From a virus: a stretch of DNA of 39,785 bases. Of the stretch, positions 9,701 through 17,310 are shown one piece after another. The stretch covers positions 1 to 39,785 of the IMG/VR virus record IMGVR_UViG_3300048833_000369; one strand, 5' to 3'. Each line of letters begins with the position of its first letter. Position 1 is the first letter of the stretch. The notes under the pieces were generated by a model. It was not told the origin of the DNA, made no database searches, and saw only the letters and a list, made by a program, of their open reading frames with translations. Both the position numbers and the translations under genes were made by a program.

Positions 9701-10741
9701 GCCGCCATAGGCCGGGCCGCCGTTGACGGTGGAAACGACATGCGCCGCGGCGCGTGTCACACCGTTCACCTGCCAAACCATCGGGGTGGTGGTCTTGGTG
9801 GTGGATTCGACGCCTGGCTTGATCTGGCAATTGCCCGCGCGCAGATCGGTGCCGAACCAAGAGACGACGAGGGAGACGGCCTCGCACTCCGGCAAGGCGG
9901 CGTCCAGTCGGTTCAGCGAGGCCACAAGATCGGGCAGACCTTCGACGCTGTTCTCGTTCTCCGGAGTGGCGGTGCCATTGCCGCCGCCGCTGTTCCAGAG
10001 GCCAGGCGCGGCCGTGGTGCGGGTGACGGTCTGGGTGGCATAGACGAACTCGCCTGCCGAGGGGATCAGGTTCACGGCACGGACAAGGCGCTCCATGGCG
10101 GCGGGATCGGGCGAGGGCCGGATCACCTCGAAGGACAGTTGCGGCAGCCGGTTCCCGAAACTCTCGAGCGCCAGATCCTCGAACACGACATAGGCGACGC
10201 CACGATAGGCCGGGGCTTGCCCAGCGCCCTCCTTTGCCTCGATGAAGGGATCGGGCATCTGGCTTTCCGTGCCGAGATGCACCCGGATCACGGCGCCCGG
10301 CACATCGAAGGGTTTGCCATCGGCCCAAATGCGGCAAACGCCGCCGATCGGGCCCTCGCACAGCGCCACGGCGAAGGAGGCGTAGTAGCGATAGCCTTCG
10401 GTCACGACCTTGGGCCCGCTGCCTTTGCCGCCGCCTTGGGTCTGGCGGAACTGCTCTTCGCGGAAATCCGTGGCCCAGATGATGTTCCCTCCGAGCCGCA
10501 TCGTGCCGTAAAGCCGCGGGATCACGGCGCCTTCGGTCGCCGAGGTCAGGCGCAGATCGTCAAGCTTCGCCCCTTCGATCCGCTGGTCGGGGGCGAGGGA
10601 GCCGATGATCAGGCTGTCGATGACGGAGCCCGCGAACGACCCAATGGCGCCGCCGATCGTGGCGGCGCTGAAACCGAGAAACGCACCACCGAAGGCGCTG
10701 CCGATTGCGGAACCGGCGGCGGCGAGGAGCATGGTTGCCAT
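6773..10741 (-). CDS. GTA-type tail-tip host-specificity protein (megatron, GTA-TIM)
   Basis: This 1322-aa tail-tip protein is homologous in layout to R. capsulatus GTA g15. It has a hydrophobic N-terminus (MATMLLAAAGSAIGSAFGG), then a conserved block VIPRLYGTMRLGGNIIWATDF. A GTA-TIM glycoside-hydrolase-like barrel occupies about residues 430-730 (VDAFLIGTEMRGL, VSYAADWSEYFG, FVAIDNYLPLSDWRD, IRFTEAGAPCVDRG). Phage-tail_3-like beta domains form the C-terminal half. The barrel is thought to help penetrate the cell envelope. I chose the ATG at 10741, 5 bp after the NlpC/P60 gene; the in-frame open stretch beyond it lies over the NlpC/P60 gene. Length matches the family (about 1300 aa). Very long opposite-strand open frames across this gene are high-G+C artefacts. 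Confidence 0.95.
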   Translation of the reverse strand: MATMLLAAAGSAIGSAFGGAFLGFSAATIGGAIGSFAGSVIDSLIIGSLAPDQRIEGAKLDDLRLTSATEGAVIPRLYGTMRLGGNIIWATDFREEQFRQTQGGGKGSGPKVVTEGYRYYASFAVALCEGPIGGVCRIWADGKPFDVPGAVIRVHLGTESQMPDPFIEAKEGAGQAPAYRGVAYVVFEDLALESFGNRLPQLSFEVIRPSPDPAAMERLVRAVNLIPSAGEFVYATQTVTRTTAAPGLWNSGGGNGTATPENENSVEGLPDLVASLNRLDAALPECEAVSLVVSWFGTDLRAGNCQIKPGVESTTKTTTPMVWQVNGVTRAAAHVVSTVNGGPAYGGTPTDAAVVQAIQELKARGKRVTFYPFILMDIPAANTLPNPYSPNGTTIGQPVYPWRGRITCSPAAGFAGTVDKTAAAGTQVAAFFGSAAPAQFAVSGTTVSFTGSPSDWGLRRMILHYAHLCAAAGGVDAFLIGTEMRGLTQIRSGASTYPAVTAFVQLAADVSAILGPATKVSYAADWSEYFGHQPADGTGDVFFHLDPLWASPNVDFVAIDNYLPLSDWRDGDDHIDALAGWTGPHQTAYLQANIEGGEGYDWFYASSADRLAQIRTPITDGAGKPWVFRPKDLRNWWSQPHINRPGGVESGGPTAWVPGSKPIRFTEAGAPCVDRGTNQPNVFVDPKSSESLLPHFSRGWPDEFIQRRYAEALIGYWANPANNPSASLYSGRMIETAEIALWTWDARPFPAFPARSDVWSDAENWRLGHWLTGRAGATGLAELVAELCARAGIAANLDVTNLAGSVPGFAVNAIESPRASIETLARLFGFDAFEAEGKIRFRMRGQRPVATITLDSLVAASREAEDLELTRAQETELPLALKWRLMARDEEFAGITVEARRITVDAARISAEQLPIASTSGSAERGVRRALFEAWVGREKASFTLPPSRLALDPADVILLDHDNRLIEFALTSITDGAGRRVEARRSDRAIYDLAPGSDRGATSGARAVYGPPLVALMNLPQLSEDFPDWQPYAAAHAAPWYGTAAVWRSASTDGFAVLTTISRPGWFGTLAFPFYAGPTNRFDRGNELWVDMIAGQFASVSDAAVFSGTNWLAIETAPDLWEIVGFATASLQSPGRWRLTRLLRGLLGTEDAIANPAPAGARVVVLDGGVKPLPIGSADYGAAWNWRIGASSKPAGDPANLAVTFAPSARGLRPWRPCHARRVNLPGGDIALSWTRRTRAFAGDNWALTEVPLSEAAEGYELDVLNGAVVVRTVSGLTTPAFTYTAALQTADFGAPVSGSLAFRIAQVGALGRGAILDITL

Positions 10742-10746
10742 GGGGA

Positions 10747-11190
10747 TCAGCCTGGAAAGAGGAAAGCTGCCACGGCGCGACGGCGCCAGGGCTGGGTGAA
10801 AGGTTCGCGCGTGACGCCGGTGGTCTCGCGGGCATGGATGAGTGCAGGGCCGGGAACGAGGATGCCGCAGTGCTTGGCCGGGCCGCTTTCCACCATGCGG
10901 AACAGGATCAGCGTGCCGGGTTCGGCCGCGCCCACCGGGATCTCGATCAGGAAGGCACGAGCCGCCTCCCACATCACTTCGCGGCCGCTGCTTTCGCCCC
11001 AATCGCGGGTATAGGGCGGCGGGGCGACGGGTTCGGCCCCGTGCAGATCGCGCCAGATGCCTCGGGCAAGCCCGAGGCAATCGGTGCCTAGACCCCGAGC
11101 TGAGGCCTGATGCAGGTAAGGCGTGCCGAGCCAGCTTTCCGCGATCGCCACCACAAGGGCGGGATCGGCCTGGGCGTGGGTCTCAGCCAT
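10747..11190 (-). CDS. NlpC/P60 tail-tip peptidase (GTA g14 type)
   Basis: A 147-aa NlpC/P60-family cysteine peptidase of the phage/GTA type (TIGR02219-like). The nucleophile is Cys38 in GTDCLGLARG, the catalytic His is probably His107 (AKHCGIL), and His119 (LIHA) is the likely third polar residue. Such proteins cut peptidoglycan stem peptides so that the tail can cross the wall during DNA entry. It overlaps the DUF2163 gene by 8 nt and is followed 5 bp later by the megatron gene, the same order as in the Rhodobacter GTA cluster (g13-g14-g15). Confidence 0.93.
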   Translation of the reverse strand: MAETHAQADPALVVAIAESWLGTPYLHQASARGLGTDCLGLARGIWRDLHGAEPVAPPPYTRDWGESSGREVMWEAARAFLIEIPVGAAEPGTLILFRMVESGPAKHCGILVPGPALIHARETTGVTREPFTQPWRRRAVAAFLFPG

Positions 11191-12088
11191 CTGCGAGGGG
11201 GCGCAGGGGGGCGCCGGAGTTGGTGTCGGTCTCGTTCGGGTAGCGGGTGACCAGATCGTCGCCGGGGATCGACGGAAAGCCGCGGAAGTTCAGCGCATTG
11301 CCAAAGCGGTCGCGGCAGGTGGCGTGGCGCTTGTCGCAGCCTGCCGTGATCGCGAAGGCGTCGCCCGGTGTGATTGGGCGCACCGGCGCTTCGATCAGGG
11401 TGATCGTGGCCGTGCCGCTGGCGAGGGTGTGGCTCGCCACCTCCGCCCGCCGCTCGGCATTGGCGCCGGAGGTCCATTCCACCACCCCGAAATCGAACCA
11501 CCCCGAGGCAAAGGCCCCGAGGCCCGTTGCCACGGTAAACCGCCGGTCGCCGATCGTGCCTGCGACCGCGCCGGTGCCCCGGTAAAGCGGCCCCGACAGG
11601 TTCACCCCGCAGCGCGCATCGCCCAGCGTCGCGTCGCAGAAATACTGAAACGTCCGGCCAACAGGCTGGTTCAGCAAGTGCGCCAGCGCCCGCACTTCGG
11701 CGGTGAATGCCTGACGCCCCCGCCTTATCTCGCCCATGCTGCCGCGGCGCATCAGCACGCGCTGGCTGACCGCTTGCCAGTTCACCAGCCAAACCTCGAC
11801 TGCGGCATTGTCCCAGAGGCCATCTGCGATATCGGTTTCGGTTATCCGGTCAGACCTGAGGGCGCCTTGCACGTCCTGGGCGTCAACGGACAGATCGCCG
11901 AGGCTTCTGATCTCGCTGGCAGCAAAACCGGTCTCCGGTTCGAAGCTGGTGCCCGCAAAGACGAGTACCCGGTCATGATCGGTGAAGCCGAAGACGGCGC
12001 CATCCCGGCGTTGTAGCCGCCAGCACCACGCAAGTGTGGTCGTGCCGGAATCCAGATGTGCCTGGAACCCAGAGGGCAGGGTCTTCAT
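11183..12088 (-). CDS. DUF2163 tail hub protein with four-cysteine cluster (GTA g13 type)
   Basis: A 301-aa protein of the DUF2163/phage_BR0599 family (TIGR02218-like), the distal hub of GTA-like tails. Four conserved cysteines, Cys151 and Cys160 (FCDATLGDARCGV) and Cys251 and Cys258 (CDKRHATC), match the set proposed to bind an iron-sulfur cluster in tail hubs. The C-terminal NALNFRGFPSIPGDD motif is the family signature. Its start overlaps the small membrane protein gene by 4 nt (ATGA). Length and gene order agree with R. capsulatus GTA g13. Confidence 0.93.
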   Translation of the reverse strand: MKTLPSGFQAHLDSGTTTLAWCWRLQRRDGAVFGFTDHDRVLVFAGTSFEPETGFAASEIRSLGDLSVDAQDVQGALRSDRITETDIADGLWDNAAVEVWLVNWQAVSQRVLMRRGSMGEIRRGRQAFTAEVRALAHLLNQPVGRTFQYFCDATLGDARCGVNLSGPLYRGTGAVAGTIGDRRFTVATGLGAFASGWFDFGVVEWTSGANAERRAEVASHTLASGTATITLIEAPVRPITPGDAFAITAGCDKRHATCRDRFGNALNFRGFPSIPGDDLVTRYPNETDTNSGAPLRPLADG

Positions 12089-12384
12089 GGGGTGCGGTCC
12101 TGTTGTTCGAGGCGGCCGACGGCGGCGCCGATCCGGGCGATGTTCTCATCCAGGCGGATCATCCGCTCTTCGATCACGGCGATCGCGCGGAGAGCCTCGG
12201 CCATGTCGCGGATTTGCTCGGGTCGGATCAAAAGGAGGTCATCCATCTGCCGTTCGATCATCGCGACGCGTGTGTTGATGATCCCGGCCCACCAGATCGC
12301 CGCGCCGCCTTGGGCGGAAAGGGCGAGGGCAAGTGAAACGTAGGCGACAAAGCCCATGGTGTTGCGGTCTTTGGGTGGGGTCAT
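12085..12384 (-). CDS. Small membrane-anchored coiled-coil protein
   Basis: A 99-aa protein with one transmembrane segment (about residues 10-30, MGFVAYVSLALALSAQGGAA) followed by a long heptad helix (NTRVAMIERQMDDLLLIRPE through RLEQQDR). It sits between the DUF2460 and DUF2163 genes, overlapping both by 4 nt, so it is translated with the tail-tip genes. This layout resembles a phage holin/hemolysin-XhlA-like or tail-accessory protein. I cannot decide between these. GTA clusters lack an obvious counterpart at this position, so it is probably a phage-specific addition. Confidence 0.85.
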   Translation of the reverse strand: MTPPKDRNTMGFVAYVSLALALSAQGGAAIWWAGIINTRVAMIERQMDDLLLIRPEQIRDMAEALRAIAVIEERMIRLDENIARIGAAVGRLEQQDRTP

Positions 12385-13007
12385 CGGCGCACCTCGATTA
12401 GCGGAATAGAGGGAATGGAGCCGGTGCGTTCGATGTCGAGCGTTACGGGCAATTCGTCGGTGTCGAAGCGCACCGGCACGTCGAATTCGAACCCGGCCCG
12501 GATCACGGCGCCGGTGGTGGGAGGAACGGCGAAGGTGACAATCCCGGTGGAAGTGTTGACCGACCATCCCGATCCGTGCGCGACCCCGTTCAGCGAAACT
12601 GTCACCGTGCCAGCGACTGGCTTCAGGATCGCGCGCGCCCACGATTGCACGCCGGAGGCATAGGTCTTGGTCAGGGCAAAGGTGGTGATCGATCCGTTGC
12701 CGGTGCCGATGATCTGGTCGGTGGGCGCGGGCGCGGCCGAGGGCAGGCAGGATTTGTAGTCCGACCAATCCTTGAACCGAAACGCGTGCAGGCGGCCGTT
12801 GCGGGCCTCGAAGAAGGCCACGACCGCGGCCAGATCGTCGGCCCGGCGCACGCCATAGGAGACGTCATAGCGGCGGCGCGAGTTGGCCCAAGAGGCGTTG
12901 CGTTCCTCGTCGCCGGAGGCCAGTTCGACGATGCGTGTGCGGCGTTCCGGCCCGCCCTTGGCACCCCGGCTGATGCTGTCGGGAAACCTGATCTCGTGAA
13001 ACGCCAT
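12381..13007 (-). CDS. DUF2460 distal tail protein (GTA g12 type)
   Basis: A 208-aa member of DUF2460 (TIGR02217-like), the distal tail protein ring connecting the tube to the hub in GTA-like tails. Signature segments are the N-terminal FHEIRFPDSISRGAKGGPER, RRRYDVSYGVR and FRFKDWSDYKS. The second half is beta-rich. The gene directly abuts the tape measure stop and overlaps the following small gene by ATGA. Length and order fit the family. Confidence 0.94.
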   Translation of the reverse strand: MAFHEIRFPDSISRGAKGGPERRTRIVELASGDEERNASWANSRRRYDVSYGVRRADDLAAVVAFFEARNGRLHAFRFKDWSDYKSCLPSAAPAPTDQIIGTGNGSITTFALTKTYASGVQSWARAILKPVAGTVTVSLNGVAHGSGWSVNTSTGIVTFAVPPTTGAVIRAGFEFDVPVRFDTDELPVTLDIERTGSIPSIPLIEVRR

Positions 13008-15104
13008 TCACCTGTTCCTTCGGCCATAGGCCACGGCCCGGGCGATGTCGGAAGCCACTTGCGCGCGGGAGGCGCGGAAGCTCTCGGCATCGCGGGCATA
13101 GATATTGACGGTAGTGCCTGCCCCGCCTTCCCAGGCGCGGGTCTCGGCACGGTTCAGAACGCGTTCGCCGCGCAGAAGGACGGCGGCATATTCGTCGGAG
13201 CCAAGGCCCATCCCGCCGCCATTGTGAAAGCGTGGGGCAGCGGCCAGCGCGGCCGCGGGGATCATCATGCTGGAAGGCCCGGGCACTCGGCCGCCCGAAT
13301 GATAAACCCCGGCCGAGATCGATCCACCGCCGATGCCGCCACCGATCCCGCCCAGAACCCCGCCCAGCGCCGAGGCGAGGGGGCCGAAGACGAAGCGGCG
13401 GAAGGCGATCTTCGCCAGATCAGCGATGATCGAGGTCGCCAAACTGCTGAAATCCAGCTTCCCCGTCCGGACGAACTCGGCGACGGCCTCTTCCCCAGCG
13501 CGAAAGGCCGAAGTGATCGCTTCACCGACGCTGCCGCCCCAGTTCGCGGCCTCTGAGGCATAGGTGGAGAGCGCCTCGCTAACTGCCGCCCAACCGGTTG
13601 CCGCAACATCGGCGGCGGCGGCGACTTCCTCGGCTGTCTGCAAAGGCCCTCCGCCGCCGCCCGCGCCGCCCTCTGCCGGATCGTCGGGCGTGATCGAGAT
13701 TTGCAGCGCCCTATCGCGGACGTCGTTGAAGTATTCCGACAGGGGCGAGCCTGAGACGATGCCGCGGATTTGCGCCGCCAGCGCCGCCCTACGTTCGGCA
13801 TCGCGGGCGGCATAGGGGTTCGCCACGCTGTCAATCCGAAACGTCGCCGGGTCCAATGTGGATAGGGCCGGATCAAGGCCGACAGCTTCGAGGGCCGCGT
13901 TTGCCGCCTCGGCCAGGGCGTTGATCCCCGACAGGGCCTTCTCGATCATCCAGTTGACCGCATCGATCACCGCGTTCGCGGCACCAACCGCAACGGCCCC
14001 GACAGCATCCGGCACGCCCTGGAAGGCGTAGGTAGCGCCCGCGGCCGCGACTTTGAAGGCGTTGATGACGAGGTCGCCCATCCAGATCACGCCGTCGACA
14101 ATCCGCTCCCAGGCCCAATCGGCCCAGGCGACGGCGTTGTCCCACCAGCCCCGGATCGTGTCGAAGACGGGCTTGCCGATCTGGTAGACGTTCTCTGCAA
14201 AGACCTGCCAGGCCGCCCGCGCAACGTCAGTGAAGCTGACCTGCGCGCCAGTGGTCTCGTTGATCTCGTTGCGCATCCCCGCAATCGCCGCCGAGCCCAG
14301 CGCCACGGCGGCCGTCACCAGCGGGAAGCGCCCGGCGACTTGTAGAACCCCCTGGCCAAGGGTGCGCGCCATGCCGCGCAGATCGCGGAAGAGCGCGCCG
14401 ACGCCGCCATTCCCGAACCCATAGATCTGGGAAATCTGGCTGCCTTGCTGGGCCATGACCATGAAGGGATTCATGCCGCCCGCCAGCGACACCCCGATAT
14501 CCTGAAGCTGGAAGGACAGGTTCGCCATGCGGTGGCTGGCATTACGGGTGGCCGTGCTCATCCCGCCAAGCGCGGTGGTCCGGCCCTTGATTGCCGCGAT
14601 GCTGGCCAGTGTCGCCTGCCGTTCCCGCGAAATCGCCGCCGTCATCTCCTCGGCCGAGATTGCCCCCACGCGGTGCGCCTGCCGGATCTCGGTGAGGGTC
14701 GATCGATACTCCCGCACCACCGCGAAAAGCGGGTTGTGCTTGGCGCGAAGATCATCAAGGGCCCGGCCATAGGCTGCAACATCGGCTGCATCGCGGGCCA
14801 TGCCGCCGGAGACGCCGGTCGATCGGTTCACGGTGTTCATGACGGTGCCGGAAACGGCGCCCGCCTGGCGCAAGGCGCTGGCCGCCCGGGCAGCGCGGTC
14901 GGCGAGGTCCTGCATCTGGCGCATGGCCTCGCCTGCTGAAACCCCGGCGGCGTTCAGACCTGCCGCCGCCCTGGGGCCTGCCGCTTCGATCAGGGTCAGC
15001 GCCCGGGCGCCTTCCTGGCCGATGCCCACCAGTTCTGCCTTCAGCGCCTGCCCACCGGTCGCCACAAGGCGCACCGAGACCCGGCGTTCAGTTCGTGTCG
15101 TCAT
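13008..15104 (-). CDS. Tail tape measure protein
   Basis: A 698-aa protein with long alanine-rich helices, placed between the tail chaperone genes and the DUF2460 gene, the invariant position for a tape measure. The N-terminal domain (about 1-240) contains the FQLQDIGVSLAGGMNPFMVMAQQGSQI block of lambda-type tape measures. Hydrophobic segments lie in the middle (VTAAVALGSAAIAGM, VKVAAAGATYAFQG-like), and the C-terminus has LDFSSLATSIIADLAKIAFRRFVFGPLASALGG as in GTA tape measures. Its length sets tail length, implying a moderate tail of roughly 100 nm by the usual 0.15 nm per residue rule. It overlaps the upstream gene by 17 nt. Confidence 0.93.
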   Translation of the reverse strand: MTTRTERRVSVRLVATGGQALKAELVGIGQEGARALTLIEAAGPRAAAGLNAAGVSAGEAMRQMQDLADRAARAASALRQAGAVSGTVMNTVNRSTGVSGGMARDAADVAAYGRALDDLRAKHNPLFAVVREYRSTLTEIRQAHRVGAISAEEMTAAISRERQATLASIAAIKGRTTALGGMSTATRNASHRMANLSFQLQDIGVSLAGGMNPFMVMAQQGSQISQIYGFGNGGVGALFRDLRGMARTLGQGVLQVAGRFPLVTAAVALGSAAIAGMRNEINETTGAQVSFTDVARAAWQVFAENVYQIGKPVFDTIRGWWDNAVAWADWAWERIVDGVIWMGDLVINAFKVAAAGATYAFQGVPDAVGAVAVGAANAVIDAVNWMIEKALSGINALAEAANAALEAVGLDPALSTLDPATFRIDSVANPYAARDAERRAALAAQIRGIVSGSPLSEYFNDVRDRALQISITPDDPAEGGAGGGGGPLQTAEEVAAAADVAATGWAAVSEALSTYASEAANWGGSVGEAITSAFRAGEEAVAEFVRTGKLDFSSLATSIIADLAKIAFRRFVFGPLASALGGVLGGIGGGIGGGSISAGVYHSGGRVPGPSSMMIPAAALAAAPRFHNGGGMGLGSDEYAAVLLRGERVLNRAETRAWEGGAGTTVNIYARDAESFRASRAQVASDIARAVAYGRRNR

Positions 15105-15360
15105 GGTTATGGGCTCTCACTTGGGCGTTGATGCCGCGCACGGCGTAGGGTTCGATCACGGGCAGGAGTTCGGCCGCGATCAGCCGGTTCAGGCCCAGCG
15201 CCTCGGCCATGGCCAGGGCTGCGGTCATGTCCCAGCCCACCACACCGCCGGGGATGGCGCGAAATTGGCCGCGCAAGGACTGGGCCAGTTCCCAGACCTG
15301 CCAGGCTTCAAGTGTGCGGGGGCGGTGCAGATCAGCAGGGCAGGCGGGGCAGGGCTTCAC
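15088..15360 (-). CDS. Second tail assembly chaperone-type protein
   Basis: A 90-aa protein just upstream of the tape measure gene, where siphophages encode the second tail assembly chaperone. The N-terminus has CPACPADLHRP, then a helical region (WQVWELAQSLRGQFRAIPGG, ALAMAEALGL). It overlaps the first chaperone by ATGA, so the two are made by coupled reinitiation rather than by the programmed frameshift of lambda G/GT. The family is not certain. Position and size are the main evidence. Confidence 0.8.
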   Translation of the reverse strand: MKPCPACPADLHRPRTLEAWQVWELAQSLRGQFRAIPGGVVGWDMTAALAMAEALGLNRLIAAELLPVIEPYAVRGINAQVRAHNHDDTN

Positions 15361-15764
15361 GCATCCGGCGCAGTAGCTTTCGCCCCCGCCGAAGTGCCAT
15401 TCGGCAAGGGCGCGGAGGCGTTTCCCTCATCGGCCAGGATCAGGCCTTTGGCGACATAGTCGGTCTGGAAGCGCTGAAAGAGCGGGAAGAGGTCCAGAAG
15501 GGCGGCCACAGCCTCCGGCGTGGGCGGCACTGGATAGCCCTCGGCATTGCCGACGCCCTCCCACTCAAGGATGGCGAGCGACCCGATCGCCTTGGCCAGG
15601 GCGACGGCCACCTGATCGGCGGGGGCATCTTCGGGGAGGCTGGCAACTTGGCTGTCGCTGCGGGCCGCCCCGATCAGGGCGGAGGTCAGCGGGGCAAGGC
15701 GCAGGCGCACCCCGCCGCCGAGGTCGAGCCAGGCGGGTTCGGGGGAGAGGTTCAGGCGGATCAT
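15357..15764 (-). CDS. Tail assembly chaperone
   Basis: A 135-aa protein located between the tail tube and tape measure genes. It starts with a beta-like segment (LNLSPEPAWLDLGGGVRLRLAPLTSALI) and has a helical body with FPLFQRFQTDYVAKGLILADEGN. This resembles the GTA g10-type/lambda gpG-like chaperones that coat the tape measure during tail assembly. The C-terminal 25 residues are Ala/Pro-rich and probably disordered. Confidence 0.82.
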   Translation of the reverse strand: MIRLNLSPEPAWLDLGGGVRLRLAPLTSALIGAARSDSQVASLPEDAPADQVAVALAKAIGSLAILEWEGVGNAEGYPVPPTPEAVAALLDLFPLFQRFQTDYVAKGLILADEGNASAPLPNGTSAGAKATAPDA

Positions 15765-15776
15765 GAGTGTGGCTCC

Positions 15777-16721
15777 TCAATAGCTGGTGGTCGTGTTGAC
15801 AAGGACGGCTGTGCACATGCGGGCGGGCGAGGTGGCCCGCGCCGCTTGCCATTCGAAGGTGGCCTGCACGCCCTGCGGCCCGTTGATCGGGATGCGAGGC
15901 CGCGGCAGGTAGGCGGCGTGCACGGTGAAGGTGAGGGAGGCGTTTGCCCCAAGGCTCCAGGCGAAGACCAGTTCGCAGGGATCACCGGCGATCGCCTGGT
16001 TCACCAGTGTCAGATCGGCGAACCGTGCCTCGATCGATCCGGTCAGGGCCGCCATCGATGGGTCCAGCCCCTCGAGGAGACCGTCGTTGCGGATCGTCTC
16101 GATCCGGTCGAGGTTGTTGGCATAGGACACCTGCGCCGAGACGATGTTGCCCAGCGCGGCCCCGTTCCGGGTGATCGATCCTTGGAAATTGCCGAAGCGC
16201 TGCAAGGGCAGGGTGGCGTCCGTCAGCACACCGGCGGCGGTCGTTGCCGCCACCGTCTCTCCCCGGCCGATCAGGCCGACCGTCGCCGTCAGCAGCCCTG
16301 AGCGCTGTGATTGCCACTGGATGCGATCGGCGACGAGGCCGGAATACATCGCGAACCGCGGCACATCGGGCATCTGGGTCTCGATCGCCATGCTCGGCAG
16401 CGTGAAGCCGCCCGATTGGAAGGTATGCGTGCGCGGCGTGGTGCCGGTTGTTACCGGCTGGCCGAAGATCGCCTTCAGCCAGAAGCCGAGGTTCTCGGCA
16501 TCCATCGGAATGACGACATCGCCGTCGACGTTCACCGCATCGCGGATCGGCGCCTGCGGATCGCGGCCGTAGCCGAGAAGTTCAGGCGACAATAGCCCCT
16601 GTTCGGAGCCGAGCGTCGTCGTGGCAAAGGGCATCCGGCGATAGCCGCTGGCGGGCGGCGTGCCGTAAACGGATTCGAAGGCGAACGCGACTTGCGTCCG
16701 CGCGCCTGGCTGGCGGGCCAT
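15777..16721 (-). CDS. Major tail tube protein
   Basis: A 314-aa protein with the TTP fold signatures of the phage_tail_3-like/tail tube 2 group: the N-terminal AFAFESVYGTPPASGYRRMPF, a duplicated beta-sandwich with FWLKAIFGQPVTTG, and NNLDRIETIRNDGLLEGLDP in the second half. It polymerises into the tube through which DNA passes. Its position immediately before the chaperones and after the tail terminator is standard. At 314 aa it is longer than gpV-like tubes; the length fits two tube domains in tandem. Confidence 0.9.
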   Translation of the reverse strand: MARQPGARTQVAFAFESVYGTPPASGYRRMPFATTTLGSEQGLLSPELLGYGRDPQAPIRDAVNVDGDVVIPMDAENLGFWLKAIFGQPVTTGTTPRTHTFQSGGFTLPSMAIETQMPDVPRFAMYSGLVADRIQWQSQRSGLLTATVGLIGRGETVAATTAAGVLTDATLPLQRFGNFQGSITRNGAALGNIVSAQVSYANNLDRIETIRNDGLLEGLDPSMAALTGSIEARFADLTLVNQAIAGDPCELVFAWSLGANASLTFTVHAAYLPRPRIPINGPQGVQATFEWQAARATSPARMCTAVLVNTTTSY

Positions 16722-16749
16722 GGGTCAGTCCTTTCGGGAGGGTGTCAGG

Positions 16750-17190
16750 TCAGAGAAGCGGGTCGGTGTTGGCGTAGGCGATGATCACCGGGATCACCGC
16801 GGCCTTCAGACCCTCGTTGCCGTCGATCGCCAGCAGCACCGGTTCCGGCGCTTCGGGCGTGATGTAGTCGCAAAGGCCGCCCAGCGTCCGGTCAGCGGCC
16901 AGCGCCGTGCCGATGGCAAGTCGCAGGGCGTCGAAAGCAGCATCCCGGGCGGCCGGGGTGCCATCGACCACCACTTCGATCTCGGCGCGGTGTTCGTAGT
17001 AGTAGCCCGGCGGCGACAGCCACACCTCCGGCGGCCCCGGGTCGCCATCGCGCAGGGTCACCACCCCGGCGGCAGGCACCTTCTCGGGCAGGATCGTGTT
17101 GCGCAGCACCTTGGCCCCTGGCGGCATCGCGCCGGACAATAGGGTATAGAGCGACACGAGCAGGCGCTCGGCCGTGGATTGGGTGGGCAT
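16750..17190 (-). CDS. Tail terminator / minor tail gpU-like protein
   Basis: A 146-aa protein (TAERLLVSLYTLLSGAM, then YYYEHRAEIEVVVDGTPAARD, ending ANTDPLL) of the tail completion group sometimes misannotated as acyl-CoA transferase in alphaproteobacterial prophages. It would cap the tail tube at the head-proximal end. It is separated by 120 bp from the inserted secreted-protein gene upstream and by 28 bp from the tail tube downstream. Without that insertion it would follow the DUF6441 gene directly. Confidence 0.8.
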   Translation of the reverse strand: MPTQSTAERLLVSLYTLLSGAMPPGAKVLRNTILPEKVPAAGVVTLRDGDPGPPEVWLSPPGYYYEHRAEIEVVVDGTPAARDAAFDALRLAIGTALAADRTLGGLCDYITPEAPEPVLLAIDGNEGLKAAVIPVIIAYANTDPLL

Positions 17191-17310
17191 GGGGTGGGGT
17201 TCCGGTTAGTGGCTGATAATGCAGCGATTATCTGTGAAGGTTGTTCGCTGGGCTGTGGGCCAATCGCAGAATGAGGCCGATTAGTACCACATCGACCGAA
17301 AACAGGCGGA

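Noticed and set aside
8819-11014. A 731-aa open frame on the + strand
   Set aside because: Antisense shadow of the GTA-TIM and NlpC/P60 genes with no recognisable protein features.
12576-13556. A 326-aa open frame on the + strand
   Set aside because: Antisense to DUF2460 and the tape measure gene, with no domain or start signal.
15088-15764. Programmed frameshift between the two tail chaperone genes, as in lambda G/GT
   Set aside because: The genes overlap by ATGA and each has its own start. I saw no convincing slippery heptamer at the junction.
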